NCBI RefSeq assembly: GCF_014168535.1
Contig: NZ_CP060007.1
Coordinates: forward strand, 930,001 to 994,000
Origin: Lacibacter sediminis
Lineage (GTDB): Bacteria; Bacteroidota; Bacteroidia; Chitinophagales; Chitinophagaceae
Direction: 5' to 3'
Length of the DNA: 64,000 nucleotides
The translations under genes were made by a program, and so were the position numbers. The notes under the pieces were generated by a model that saw only the letters and a program-made list of their open reading frames with translations, searched no databases and was not told where the DNA came from. Each line of letters begins with the position of its first letter. Positions within the stretch are counted from its first letter, which is position 1. This document shows, one piece after another, positions 9,901-16,360 of the stretch.

Positions 9901-11230
9901 CAGTACTCAATACCTCGGACAAAACTGGCGTTCAGGTGCACCGAGCTTTGGTTATATTTTTGGCAAACAACCTGATGACCGCTGGCTTGATGATGCAGCA
10001 AGAAAAGGTTGGGTTACACGTGATACCAATTTCAACTTCCTGTTTTCACAGAGTTACAGGCAGGAGCTGAAAGCTGAAGCAACTGTTGAACCGTTCCGGG
10101 ATTTCACCATTGATTTTAACCTTACACGTTCGTTCAGCAAAAACTATTCGCAACTGTTTAAAGACACTACAGGTAACGGCACTTTCGGTCATTTGAGTCC
10201 GTTAGCAAGCGGTGGTTTCGATATCAGCTTTATTTCTTACCAAACGATGTTCAGGAAATTCTCGGCTACAACGCCTGGTCAATCGTTCCTGCAGTTTGAA
10301 CAGAACAGGCAGATATTATCTGAACGTTTGGGTAAAGCAAATCCTTACAGCGGTAACCAGGTAAATCCTGATGGTTATTATAAAGGTTATGGTCGTTATG
10401 CGCAGGATGTTTTGGTGCCTGCGTTTATTGCAGCATACACCGACCAGGATCCATTGAAAGTTGGTTTGCTCGATCAGAAGAACCGTCGTGTGAATGATAA
10501 TCCATTCAAACGTTATTTACCAAAACCAAACTGGCGGTTAACGTATAATGGCTTGTCGAGAATTCCGGGTCTCGATCAGATATTTACCAACTTCAGCATT
10601 ACACATGGTTACAGCAGTAACCTGAGTATGAATAATTTTACTTCTGCTCTTTTATACGCTGATGATTTTGGATTGGGTTATCCATCGTTCATCGATACCA
10701 TCTCGAACAACTTTGTTCCGTTCTTCATTGTACCTAACCTTACCATCAGTGAACGGTTCTCGCCGTTGATCGGTATTGATGTGCAGATGACCAATCAGCT
10801 CAACTTTAAAGTTGATTACGGCCGCAGTCGTACCATCAGTTTAAGTTTGATCGATTTCCAGGTGAGTGAAGTAAGAAGTGTTGAAATTACAGTTGGTGCA
10901 GGCTGGCGCAAACGTGGATTGAAACTTCCGTTTAAAGTGCCATTTACAAAGAACGATTCAAAAACATTATCAAATGATCTCAGCTTCCGTTTTGATATGA
11001 CTTATCGTGATAATGCTACATCAAACAATATTCTTGATCAACGGAATACCATCCCAACTGGCGGACAGAAAATTCTCTCCATCAATCCATCGATCGATTA
11101 TGTACTCAACAATCGTGTAAGATTGCGTTTGTTCTTTGAACAAACACGAGTGATCGGTTACATTGCTACACCACCACCGGTTGTCAATACAAGAGCTGGG
11201 TTGCAGATCAATATTAGTTTGGCACAATAA
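3950..11230 (+). CDS. sprA: T9SS outer-membrane translocon SprA (Sov family)
   Basis: Giant outer-membrane barrel protein of about 2426 residues, the protein-conducting translocon of the type IX secretion system and required for gliding in motile relatives. An N-terminal signal peptide is followed by SprA-family sequence over the whole length, with many aromatic and Gly/Asn-rich beta strands and a terminal strand ending in 'LQINISLAQ'. Length and sequence character match SprA of Flavobacterium. The ATG at 3950 is preferred over the TTG at 3941. No stop or frameshift interrupts it, so the gene looks intact. It exports cargo such as the sorting-domain protein at 18.4 kb. No other T9SS core gene (gldKLMN, porV) is in the window. 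Confidence 0.95.
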   Translation: MQRTISGIALLTIVLTCFTLVSYCGIPLPQTPLRDTTPGLRFPLTDRRGDAFTEPNRNTFDLQRPSNIKDSIAYDPATKRYYIYEKIGRSWYRKPSYLTFEEMLAYKSRQDERDYFQRRLNTTLNLNRKILDPKLQVRPGFFNRLFSNTGIPKVEIRPQGDVTLTAGYIGQNIKNPTLPERARKNGGFDFDMNANFGLNAKIGDKLNFPVTYNTLANFQFENQLKLDYVGNTDAIIKRIEAGNIQFPARGTLMPGASALFGLKTELQFGKLYVTAVLANQNSNRQQVQLAGGTGLQQFQVKADEYEENRHFLLAQYFKKNYNKNMKNIPAVTTPVQILRMEVWVTNRTGSTTENRNVVALMDLGESQPNNPNVFSLTSSDLPQNGANDLYQRMVNDPATRDAALITNRLQSFGLTAVQDFERTFARKLRPEEYYFNPQIGFISLNTILQPDEVLGVAFQYAVNGKVYQVGEFSNDVTPDTTANNSGTQKVLFLKMLKATSQRPLLPIWDLMMKNVYSVGYGQLERKDFKLNILYQEPGGGEKRYIPEGEEKGRPIIELVNLDRLNNQNDPQPDGVFDYIEGFTINSQLSRVIFPLLEPFGKDLEYIFRGVDSNELRQKYLFYPLYDSIKWVAQQSPQLNRYVFRGASRSAGGGGDIPLGAFNVPQGSVTVTAGGQTLRENVDYTVDYNLGTVKIINQAIVNSGVPINVGFENNATFGMQNRNFMALRLDYKAIERQNKQLNIGAAVMRLGERPFFTKMNYGDDPIRNTMIGADVNYRSDWKRMTKWLDGLPFYSTRQLSNINVYGEAAQIIPSTAKQIRPEKGGGGLIYIDDFEGTRNGIDLRFPFIAWSLASTPFKAQDRFGVELFPEASLNDDLQYGYNRAKLAWYNIEPVLQQRRDPNNPLGGNLTELSDPRVRFVNRQEIFPQVTPDLGQNQLITFDLAFYPTQRGPYNFDARNGSINPSNGKLLNPRNRWGGIMRAIDQIDFETNNIEFIEMWVQDPFILNPTSTGGQMYFNLGNISEDILKDGRRFYENGLSTTQTPAREDFSNWARVPRNPIQIAQAFSNIVEERPQQDVGLDGRADSAEVRVFSSFLSQYQTNIGGGAAYQALLADPSTDNYKHFRVDQPDNASILSRYKDFNNPQGNSPVASNDIQYTSAATLYPDNEDLNRDNTLNEVEEYFQYHLELRPKDDPLMQVGQNYIADRREVDIKLADGNSRKETWFLFRIPVKEYEQKVGNIPDFKSIRFMRMFMTGFDDSLVVRFGKLELVRNMWRSYQFDLDTTGQYKPLQNQGLTSFNVTAVNVEENDNRVPVNYVIPPGIERVQQLSNNGVNLLQNESSLSVQVCDLQDGDSRAVFKTLNHDLRQYKRVRMFMHAESRGKTDNLQDGQAIAVIRFGTDFINNYYEVRMPLKVTRWGTYPRPGNGPNDTSAVWPGANQFDLSLEELVRFKLRRTGGVNSVYSEDRGNGVRWAVMGNPNLGEVKGFLVGVENNRNDANSTVCAEVWVNELRLSGLDEKGGWAGTGRVDIQLADLGTVSISGSARSAGFGTIEQRVNERSREFFYQFDVATQLQLGKLLPKKSGLEIPFYASYSQTVMNPEYDPYDQDIKFKDKLKTVTNKDSVKNIAQDFSAITTVNVTNMRKNKTNGKPAKIYDVSNFDVSYSYTKTEKRNPLIENDVIEKHYGGLGYNYAPQPKFIEPFKKLIKYRSPWWNIIKDFNFNYRPSLLSFRADINRQFGAVRAREVTIPGVAPSPFKIPETYDKYFVFDRVYNMRWDLTRSINIDFSATNNARVDEPFGRINTKEKKDSIRKNLLKGGRNTIYRQTANASYNLPLAKIPALDWTTARFNYNTTYNWIGASRLAANLGNTIENSQTRVFTGQLDFVRLYQKSKFLRALETEKDPNAKPTLASPNIKFNPKDTVGKSKKYVAKLFRRLNRLEAKKDKSLTFEPSGAARFFGQILTSVKSINLNYNESFNSRLPGYTDSTQYLGQNWRSGAPSFGYIFGKQPDDRWLDDAARKGWVTRDTNFNFLFSQSYRQELKAEATVEPFRDFTIDFNLTRSFSKNYSQLFKDTTGNGTFGHLSPLASGGFDISFISYQTMFRKFSATTPGQSFLQFEQNRQILSERLGKANPYSGNQVNPDGYYKGYGRYAQDVLVPAFIAAYTDQDPLKVGLLDQKNRRVNDNPFKRYLPKPNWRLTYNGLSRIPGLDQIFTNFSITHGYSSNLSMNNFTSALLYADDFGLGYPSFIDTISNNFVPFFIVPNLTISERFSPLIGIDVQMTNQLNFKVDYGRSRTISLSLIDFQVSEVRSVEITVGAGWRKRGLKLPFKVPFTKNDSKTLSNDLSFRFDMTYRDNATSNNILDQRNTIPTGGQKILSINPSIDYVLNNRVRLRLFFEQTRVIGYIATPPPVVNTRAGLQINISLAQ

Positions 11231-11246
11231 ATCAGAAATTTTTTAT

Positions 11247-11286
11247 AAAATAAGATGCCGTTGCGTTAGCAGCGGCATCTTATTTT
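11247..11286. terminator. Strong bidirectional terminator after sprA
   Basis: A perfect 14-bp stem (11247-11260 with 11273-11286, core AAGATGCCG/CGGCATCTT) and a 12-nt loop, with A/T-rich arms giving U-tracts in both directions. It separates the convergent sprA and GNAT genes. Confidence 0.88.
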
Positions 11287-11326
11287 CTGTCAGAATATTT
11301 TTTGTACTGTTGGTTTATGATAAAGA

Positions 11327-11605
11327 TCAAAGCACATCGCTGTATGCAGGTGTTTTCTTAAAGACGCTGTGAGCAAAAGGACATAGCGGGAGAATTTTTA
11401 CAGCTTTCTCTCTTGCAAATTCAACAGCTTTTGCTACTAATTGTTTGCCTGCACCTTTTCCTGCAAGCTTATCACTTACTTCGGTATGATCGATAATGAA
11501 TTTGCTTTCGCCTGCCCATACGTATGTCATTTCTGCAAGGCGTTCGCCATCCTGTTCAATATAAAAAGCACCTTTCTTGCCGTCGTCTGATTGAAGTATT
11601 TCCAT
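11327..11605 (-). CDS. Small GNAT-family N-acetyltransferase (NATD1/YjdJ type)
   Basis: A compact 92-residue acetyltransferase-like protein. The central motif 'AGKGAGKQLVAKAVEFARE' is the acetyl-CoA pyrophosphate-binding loop (G-x-G-x-G/A type) and following helix, and 'HTEVSDKLAGKG' is typical of the short NATD1-like subgroup. The family average of about 90-100 residues fits. The substrate is not predictable from sequence. The gene is monocistronic, convergent with sprA and divergent from fabI. Confidence 0.85.
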   Translation of the reverse strand: MEILQSDDGKKGAFYIEQDGERLAEMTYVWAGESKFIIDHTEVSDKLAGKGAGKQLVAKAVEFAREKAVKILPLCPFAHSVFKKTPAYSDVL

Positions 11606-11765
11606 AAAGGCGATAAAATTAAGTAAAGTTATTATCAGAAATTACATTAGCATTAACGCAGTTGTTTTGCTTGTGTCTTGCTTTATCATCTGTGCAACGG
11701 GGAGGTCTGACGTGGGGTATTTAGTGCTTCGTATTTCGTACTTCCAACAATTGCTTCATCTTCCT

Positions 11766-11773
11766 TACTTTTG
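11766..11773 (+). promoter_or_regulatory. Putative fabI promoter -7 element
   Basis: TACTTTTG matches TAnnTTTG exactly and lies 17 bp before the fabI ATG, implying a short leader of about 10 nt. The -33 region is poor. Confidence 0.5.
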
Positions 11774-11790
11774 AACCCAAATCAATAATT

Positions 11791-12606
11791 ATGAGTCATC
11801 AATTACTGAAAGGGAAAAAGGGCATCATCTTCGGTGCTTTGGATGAAAAGTCGATTGCCTGGAAAACGGCGTTGAAATGTTATGAAGAAGGTGCGCAGAT
11901 CGTTTTGACCAATGCACCTGTTGCTTTGCGTATGGGCGAGATCAATAAACTGGCTGAAGCCTGTGGTAATGCGCCGGTGATTGGAGCTGATGTAACAAAT
12001 ATGGATGACCTCAAGAATCTCTTTGAAAAATCAATGGAGCATTTTGGTGGCAAGGTTGATTTTGTGCTGCATTCAATTGGTATGAGTCTGAACGTTCGCA
12101 AGGGTAAACATTATACAGAACTCAATTACGAGTGGAATACAAAAACACTTGATATTTCTGCAATGAGCCTGCACCGTGTTTTACGTACTGCATGGGATAT
12201 GGACGCCATCAACGAATGGGGTAGTGTGGTTGCTCTTACTTATATTGCTGCACAACGTGTGTTTCCTGATTATAATGAAATGGCTGATGCAAAATCATTG
12301 CTTGAAAGTATTACCCGCAGCTTTGGCTATCATTATGCTGTTAAGAACAAGGTGCGTGTAAACACGATTTCACAATCGCCTACAAAAACAACTGCAGGTA
12401 GTGGCGTAAAAGGATTTGATGGTTTCATTAACTATGCAGAAAAAATGAGTCCCCTGGGTAATGCCACTGCAGAAGATTGTGCAAATTATATTGCTGTAAT
12501 GTTCAGCGATCTTACACGTTATGTAACGATGCAGAATCTTTTCCATGATGGTGGTTTCAGCTTTACCGGTGTAACGGCTGAAGTAATCGAACAGATGGAA
12601 AAATAA
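11791..12606 (+). CDS. fabI: Enoyl-[acyl-carrier-protein] reductase (NADH)
   Basis: Reduces trans-2-enoyl-ACP in the last step of each fatty-acid elongation cycle. The 271 residues are of normal length. It is an atypical SDR with the FabI signature: Tyr151, Tyr161 and Lys168 in Y-x9-Y-x6-K spacing, the N-terminal nucleotide-binding 'GKKGIIFGALDEKSIAW', and 'LHSIG' near residue 93. The conserved end 'DGGFSFTG' is present. The gene is flanked by short inverted copies of TTCGTACTTC (see findings). It is separate from fabH but in the same pathway. Confidence 0.96.
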   Translation: MSHQLLKGKKGIIFGALDEKSIAWKTALKCYEEGAQIVLTNAPVALRMGEINKLAEACGNAPVIGADVTNMDDLKNLFEKSMEHFGGKVDFVLHSIGMSLNVRKGKHYTELNYEWNTKTLDISAMSLHRVLRTAWDMDAINEWGSVVALTYIAAQRVFPDYNEMADAKSLLESITRSFGYHYAVKNKVRVNTISQSPTKTTAGSGVKGFDGFINYAEKMSPLGNATAEDCANYIAVMFSDLTRYVTMQNLFHDGGFSFTGVTAEVIEQMEK

Positions 12607-12681
12607 CACACAAGTACAAAGTAAGAGATGCGAAGTACGAACATGCACTTTGTTGATCAACTTAATAAATAGTTAGCGTTC

Positions 12682-12718
12682 TGAAAAGTTGATAAGTTTT
12701 TTGCTTATCAACTTTTCA
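12682..12718 (+). repeat. Perfect 15-bp hairpin between fabI and SemiSWEET gene
   Basis: TGAAAAGTTGATAAG (12682-12696) is exactly inverted at 12704-12718 with a T-rich 7-nt loop. It lies 76 bp after the fabI stop and 18 bp before the next ATG. It could be the fabI terminator or attenuator, but no clear U-tract follows, or a structured leader for the SemiSWEET gene. Confidence 0.6.
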
Positions 12719-12736
12719 AGTTTAAAACCAGATACA

Positions 12737-13006
12737 ATGGATCCTTTTTGGGTTAAGGCTGTTGGCCTCTTTGCATCCATACTGAGTAGTGCCACATTTG
12801 TGCCGCAGGTATATAAAGCATGGCGAACAAAAAGTGTGGGCGATCTGAGTATTTACACCATCCTGATTGTAACCACCAGTACCATGGTTTGGCTCGTATA
12901 TGGCATCTTTAATGATCCGCTGCTGGTGCCTGTGGTGTTGTGTAATGGTTTTATTTTTCTACTCTCTTTAGTATTGCTGTATTTCAAATTCACTTTTAAA
13001 AAGTAG
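12737..13006 (+). CDS. SemiSWEET-type sugar transporter (PQ-loop)
   Basis: An 89-residue membrane protein with three transmembrane helices, the size of a bacterial SemiSWEET that works as a homodimer to move sugars across the inner membrane. The diagnostic PQ motif is in 'TFVPQVYKAWRTKSVGDLS', and the second helix contains 'TSTMVWLVYGI'. The ATG at 12737 is preferred to a TTG at 12689, which lies inside the upstream hairpin. The stop is 2 bp before the next start, so it is probably co-transcribed with the VOC protein. Substrate unknown. Confidence 0.88.
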   Translation: MDPFWVKAVGLFASILSSATFVPQVYKAWRTKSVGDLSIYTILIVTTSTMVWLVYGIFNDPLLVPVVLCNGFIFLLSLVLLYFKFTFKK

Positions 13007-13008
13007 TT

Positions 13009-13398
13009 ATGTATATCGAGCATCTTGCTATATGGGTAAAGAATCTTGAGTTGATGAAAGATTTCTATTGCCGTTACTTTAATGCAACATCGAATAATAA
13101 ATATATCAATGAGAAAAAACAATTTCAATCGTATTTTCTTTCGTTTGATGGCGGACCTCGTTTGGAGTTGATGCAGATGCCAACTGTTCCTGATTCAAAG
13201 GATAATGTGTACGATCAGTTTACAGGCTTTATTCATTTTGCTGTTTCGCTTGGAAGTAAAGAGAAAGTTGATGAAATGACAGAACGTTTCCGTGCAGATG
13301 GGTTTGAAGTGATTGATGAACCACGCACCACAGGTGATGGTTATTATGAAAGTGTGATTCTTGATCCCGAGAAAAACAGGATTGAGTTAACGGTTTGA
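13009..13398 (+). CDS. VOC/glyoxalase-family metalloprotein
   Basis: A 129-residue protein of the vicinal oxygen chelate superfamily with paired beta-alpha-beta-beta-beta modules. Candidate metal ligands are His5 in 'IEHLAIWV', Glu53 near 'PRLELMQM', the His in 'GFIHFAVS' and Glu126 in 'NRIELTV'. It resembles lactoylglutathione-lyase-like proteins of unknown substrate. It starts 2 bp after the SemiSWEET stop, so the two form an operon. Confidence 0.85.
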   Translation: MYIEHLAIWVKNLELMKDFYCRYFNATSNNKYINEKKQFQSYFLSFDGGPRLELMQMPTVPDSKDNVYDQFTGFIHFAVSLGSKEKVDEMTERFRADGFEVIDEPRTTGDGYYESVILDPEKNRIELTV

Positions 13399-13475
13399 TT
13401 TGAAATATGATTTGTATCTCGACTTCGATCGATACAAATGCAGTACCCTTCGACTGCCGCTCAGGGCAAAAAAGA

Positions 13476-13499
13476 AACCCCGTCGCTCAGGACAGGGTT
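13476..13499. terminator. Probable terminator hairpin with repeat-derived arms
   Basis: AACCC-C-GTC / GAC-A-GGGTT (13476-13484 and 13491-13499) around the loop GCTCAG, followed by a T-rich stretch. It lies between the convergent VOC and DUF2795 genes. The sequence overlaps a 'CGnCGCTCAGG'-type repeat also present at 13449-13466. Confidence 0.5.
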
Positions 13500-13542
13500 C
13501 AATGTTTTTAGCTTTCAGCTAAGAGCATGCAATAGCAGCTTT

Positions 13543-13764
13543 TTAATATTCATCTTCATTAAAGAAGAAGTCTTCCTGGCTTGGATAATCAGGCCAGATG
13601 TCGTCAATGCTTTCGTAAATTTCGCCCTCGTCGTCTAACTCCTGCAAATTCTCTACTACTTCAATGGGTGCCCCACTGCGGATCGAATAATCAATCAATT
13701 CATCCTTGGTAGCAGGCCAGGGAGCGTCTTCGAGGTACGAGGCTAATTCAAGTGTCCAGAACAT
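13543..13764 (-). CDS. DUF2795 small acidic protein
   Basis: A 73-residue, strongly acidic protein matching the conserved Bacteroidota DUF2795 family from its first residues ('MFWTLELASYLEDAPWPATK') to its end ('FFFNEDEY'). Function is unknown. The high conservation and a consensus promoter suggest steady expression. It is monocistronic. Confidence 0.9.
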   Translation of the reverse strand: MFWTLELASYLEDAPWPATKDELIDYSIRSGAPIEVVENLQELDDEGEIYESIDDIWPDYPSQEDFFFNEDEY

Positions 13765-13787
13765 AAGGAAAACCCTTTAATTTTCCG

Positions 13788-13818
13788 CAAAAGTAACTTT
13801 CCTGCTGAAATAACCAAA
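13788..13818 (-). promoter_or_regulatory. Consensus Bacteroidota promoter for the DUF2795 gene
   Basis: On the minus strand, TTTG (13815-13818) and TACTTTTG (13788-13795) are separated by exactly 19 bp, matching TTTG-N19-TAnnTTTG. The -7 element is 24 bp before the ATG. Confidence 0.75.
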
Positions 13819-13870
13819 TCTGCTTTGTTATATGTGTGTATAAACCGGGTAGAGGAAATTTTAGCAGCAG

Positions 13871-13901
13871 TTTGGCACAACGGTTCAATACCTTAGGTTT
13901 G
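13871..13901 (+). promoter_or_regulatory. Consensus Bacteroidota promoter for the LolD-like gene
   Basis: TTTG (13871-13874), a 19-bp spacer and TAGGTTTG (13894-13901) match the primary sigma-factor consensus exactly. The predicted leader is only about 13 nt. Confidence 0.75.
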
Positions 13902-13920
13902 TAAAACGGAGACGAAACAA

Positions 13921-14583
13921 ATGCTTACTTGTAAACAGATAACGAAACGATATGGCAGCCTGGAAGTGTTGAAAGGCGTGGATTTGCAGATTAGCAAAGG
14001 CGAAATTGTGAGCTTGGTTGGAAGCAGTGGGGCGGGTAAAAGCACTTTGCTGCACATATTGGGAACTTTGGATGAAGCCGATGGCGGACAGGTGTGGCTG
14101 AATAATGTACAGGTGAATCAATTAAAAGGAGATGAGCTGGCTGGCTTCCGTAACCGGCACATTGGGTTTGTGTTCCAGTTCCATCATTTGTTGCCCGAAT
14201 TTACAGCGCTGGAAAATGTTTGTATTCCGGGATGGCTTGGAACGAAAAAGAAAAAGGAAGTGGAAGTGAGGGCTGTTGAATTGCTTAAGATGTTGGGACT
14301 GTCAGATCGTATGCAGAACAAACCTGCTGAGTTGAGTGGTGGCGAACAGCAAAGGGTGGCGGTTGCAAGAGCATTGATCAACAACCCTGATATTATTATG
14401 GCTGATGAGCCAACCGGCAACTTAGATAGTACACACGCACGGGAATTACATCAATTGTTTTTTGATCTGCGTAAACAATTCAATCAAACATTTTTGATCG
14501 TTACGCATAACGAAGAACTGGCTGTTCAGTGTGATCGTACGGTGCATATGAAAGATGGGAGAATTGTTGCAGGTGCGAATTAG
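13921..14583 (+). CDS. ABC transporter ATP-binding protein, LolD-like
   Basis: A 220-residue ABC ATPase of the MacB/LolD/FtsE class. Walker A is GSSGAGKST (34-42), the Q-loop follows 'IGFVFQ', the signature is LSGGEQQ (138-144), Walker B is 'IIMADEP' (158-164), the D-loop is 'GNLDS' and the H-loop is 'VTHNEE'. Members energise lipoprotein release or efflux with a separate FtsX-like permease, but no permease is adjacent. In Bacteroidota such lone ATPases are often named LolD, and the partner must be encoded elsewhere. Confidence 0.88.
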   Translation: MLTCKQITKRYGSLEVLKGVDLQISKGEIVSLVGSSGAGKSTLLHILGTLDEADGGQVWLNNVQVNQLKGDELAGFRNRHIGFVFQFHHLLPEFTALENVCIPGWLGTKKKKEVEVRAVELLKMLGLSDRMQNKPAELSGGEQQRVAVARALINNPDIIMADEPTGNLDSTHARELHQLFFDLRKQFNQTFLIVTHNEELAVQCDRTVHMKDGRIVAGAN

Positions 14584-14623
14584 GCACAGTTTTTATTTTC
14601 AACTTTTTACTTCTCACTTTTCT

Positions 14624-15184
14624 TTAAACTCTTGGCTTCCACGGAGTTTCTTGCACGCCTAACTGATGACCTGTGTAACGGGCCAATACAAATAAATAAT
14701 CACTCAAACGATTGATGTATTTTATCACAAGTGGTTCAACAAACATTTCTTCCTGCTGCATGTGAACACATAAACGTTCGCAGCGGCGACACACACATCT
14801 TGCAACATGCAAAGTACTTACCGAAACATGACCGCCAGGTAAAACAAAAAATTTCATTGGAGGAATAGCGTCATTCATCTTATCCATTTCTTTTTCCAGC
14901 AAGGCAACATCTTTTTCTTTCAGATCAGGAATTTTCATTTTCGGCTCTTTCTCCGGGTCACAAGCCAATGACGAACCAATTGTAAACAAACGATCCTGTA
15001 TTTCTTTCAGCACTGATTTGGTGTGTATATCGGCTACATGATCGGTTACTAAACCAACGTATGAATTCAATTCATCAACAGTACCGTATGTCTCAATACG
15101 GATATGACTTTTTGGAACCTTTGTTCCGCCAATTAAACTCGTTTTTCCTAAATCGCCTGTTTTTGTATAGATCTTATGTGCCAT
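14624..15184 (-). CDS. ATP:cob(I)alamin adenosyltransferase, PduO type
   Basis: Transfers the adenosyl group of ATP to cob(I)alamin to make adenosylcobalamin. The 186 residues fit the family. The N-terminal ATP-binding segment 'YTKTGDLGKTSLIGG' is typical, as are 'DELNSYVG', 'FVLPGG' (113-118) and the helix 'HVARCVCRRCERL' with the conserved arginines. It is the only B12-related gene in the window and probably serves a salvage pathway. A TAnnTTTG element lies just upstream. Confidence 0.94.
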   Translation of the reverse strand: MAHKIYTKTGDLGKTSLIGGTKVPKSHIRIETYGTVDELNSYVGLVTDHVADIHTKSVLKEIQDRLFTIGSSLACDPEKEPKMKIPDLKEKDVALLEKEMDKMNDAIPPMKFFVLPGGHVSVSTLHVARCVCRRCERLCVHMQQEEMFVEPLVIKYINRLSDYLFVLARYTGHQLGVQETPWKPRV

Positions 15185-15206
15185 TGTTCATCAATTGGAG
15201 TGTTAA

Positions 15207-15214
15207 CAAAAGTA
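15207..15214 (-). promoter_or_regulatory. Putative promoter -7 element of the adenosyltransferase gene
   Basis: Minus-strand TACTTTTG is an exact TAnnTTTG match 22 bp upstream of the start. No clear -33 box is seen. Confidence 0.4.
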
Positions 15215-15239
15215 GACAGCAAAGGTTGTAAATAAAAAA

Positions 15240-15260
15240 TGGAGAGTTAAAAACTCTCCA
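15240..15260 (-). terminator. Rho-independent terminator after the MacB-like ATPase gene
   Basis: A perfect 9-bp stem TGGAGAGTT/AACTCTCCA with a 3-nt loop, followed on the minus strand by a run of six T. It lies 28 bp downstream of the minus-strand gene ending at 15288. Confidence 0.85.
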
Positions 15261-15287
15261 CAACATTTTCAAAATTCAGTTCGGTCA

Positions 15288-15992
15288 TCAGGCGTGTAGT
15301 GCGAGTTCTTCACGTGTCTGATCGGTTTCAATTAATCCGTCACGCAAACGCACAACACGCTTGGCATAGCGGGCAATATCTTCTTCATGTGTTACCAAAA
15401 CAACTGTATTACCGAGTTTATGAATATCAGTGATCAATCCCATGATCTCAACCGATGTTTTTGAATCGAGGTTACCGGTAGGCTCATCCGCAAGAATAAT
15501 GGATGGCCTGTTCACAAGTGCACGTGCAATGGCCACACGTTGAATCTGACCACCACTTAATTCATTTGGTTTGTGGTGCGATCTGTCGGCAAGGCTTACT
15601 TTCTCCAGCATTTCCAATGCACGTTCTGTTCGTTCCTTTTTTGATACCCCTGCATAAATAAGTGGTAACGCTACATTTTCCAAAGCGCTTAAACGTGGCA
15701 AGAGGTTAAACTGTTGAAACACAAATCCAATTTCCTGGTTACGTATTTCAGCAAGTTCATTATCATTCATCTTGCTCACATCATTGCCATTCAAAACATA
15801 TTTACCATCGGTGAGGGTATCAAGGCAACCAAGAATATTCATCAAGGTGCTTTTTCCAGAACCTGATGGCCCCATCAATGCTACAAATTCATTTTTATTA
15901 ATGTCAAGATCAATACCTTTTAAAACAGGAAGTTCCTGTTTGCCGAGATAATAGCTTTTGCGTAGTTGCTCGAGGTGAATAACTGATTGCAT
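15288..15992 (-). CDS. ABC transporter ATP-binding protein, MacB/LolD-like
   Basis: A 234-residue ABC ATPase with Walker [10 protein letters not shown] (41-49), '[19 protein letters not shown]' around the Q-loop, signature LSGGQIQ (145-151), '[15 protein letters not shown]' and H-loop 'VTHEED'. It is closest to the MacB/YknY group, which partners with FtsX-domain permeases for efflux or lipoprotein transport. No permease or membrane-fusion gene is beside it. It follows gatC by 15 bp on the same strand, so the two probably share a transcript. Confidence 0.88.
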   Translation of the reverse strand: MQSVIHLEQLRKSYYLGKQELPVLKGIDLDINKNEFVALMGPSGSGKSTLMNILGCLDTLTDGKYVLNGNDVSKMNDNELAEIRNQEIGFVFQQFNLLPRLSALENVALPLIYAGVSKKERTERALEMLEKVSLADRSHHKPNELSGGQIQRVAIARALVNRPSIILADEPTGNLDSKTSVEIMGLITDIHKLGNTVVLVTHEEDIARYAKRVVRLRDGLIETDQTREELALHA

Positions 15993-16007
15993 GAGATGAA
16001 TATAGAA

Positions 16008-16298
16008 TTATTTTTTGATGACTTTCGGTACCATAAAAAAATGATCATTCCGAAGTGCCGCATTTTCAAGACCTGTTTCTCTTTCAACAGAACCCTTCAG
16101 TTCATCTTCACGTAACACATTGATTTCTTCAGTAAGGTGAATCAAAGGTTCGATGCCTCTTGTATCAAGCTCTTGCAATTTTTCAATAAAGCCGATCATT
16201 TGCTGCAGATCGTCCCTTAGTTTTTCTTTTTCTTCGGGTTTGATCTCCAGCCTTGCAAGCAGGCTTAATTTATCAATAAGTGCATGGTTTACTTCCAT
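16008..16298 (-). CDS. gatC: Asp-tRNA(Asn)/Glu-tRNA(Gln) amidotransferase subunit C
   Basis: A 96-residue stabilising subunit of the GatCAB amidotransferase, which makes Gln-tRNA(Gln) or Asn-tRNA(Asn) from mischarged tRNA. The N-terminal helix 'LIDKLSLLARLEI' and the 'ELDTRGIEPLIH' linker match the family, as does the end 'HFFMVPKVI'. gatA and gatB are not nearby, which is normal for Bacteroidota. Confidence 0.93.
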   Translation of the reverse strand: MEVNHALIDKLSLLARLEIKPEEKEKLRDDLQQMIGFIEKLQELDTRGIEPLIHLTEEINVLREDELKGSVERETGLENAALRNDHFFMVPKVIKK

Positions 16299-16360
16299 CT
16301 GCCAAAAATAAGCAAATTGCGTGGTGCAAGATTTGTTTTGGATGAACGGAGATAATATGT

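Noticed and set aside
13438..13638. Plus-strand frame antisense to the DUF2795 gene
   Set aside because: No family resemblance and it overlaps a recognised minus-strand gene and a terminator.
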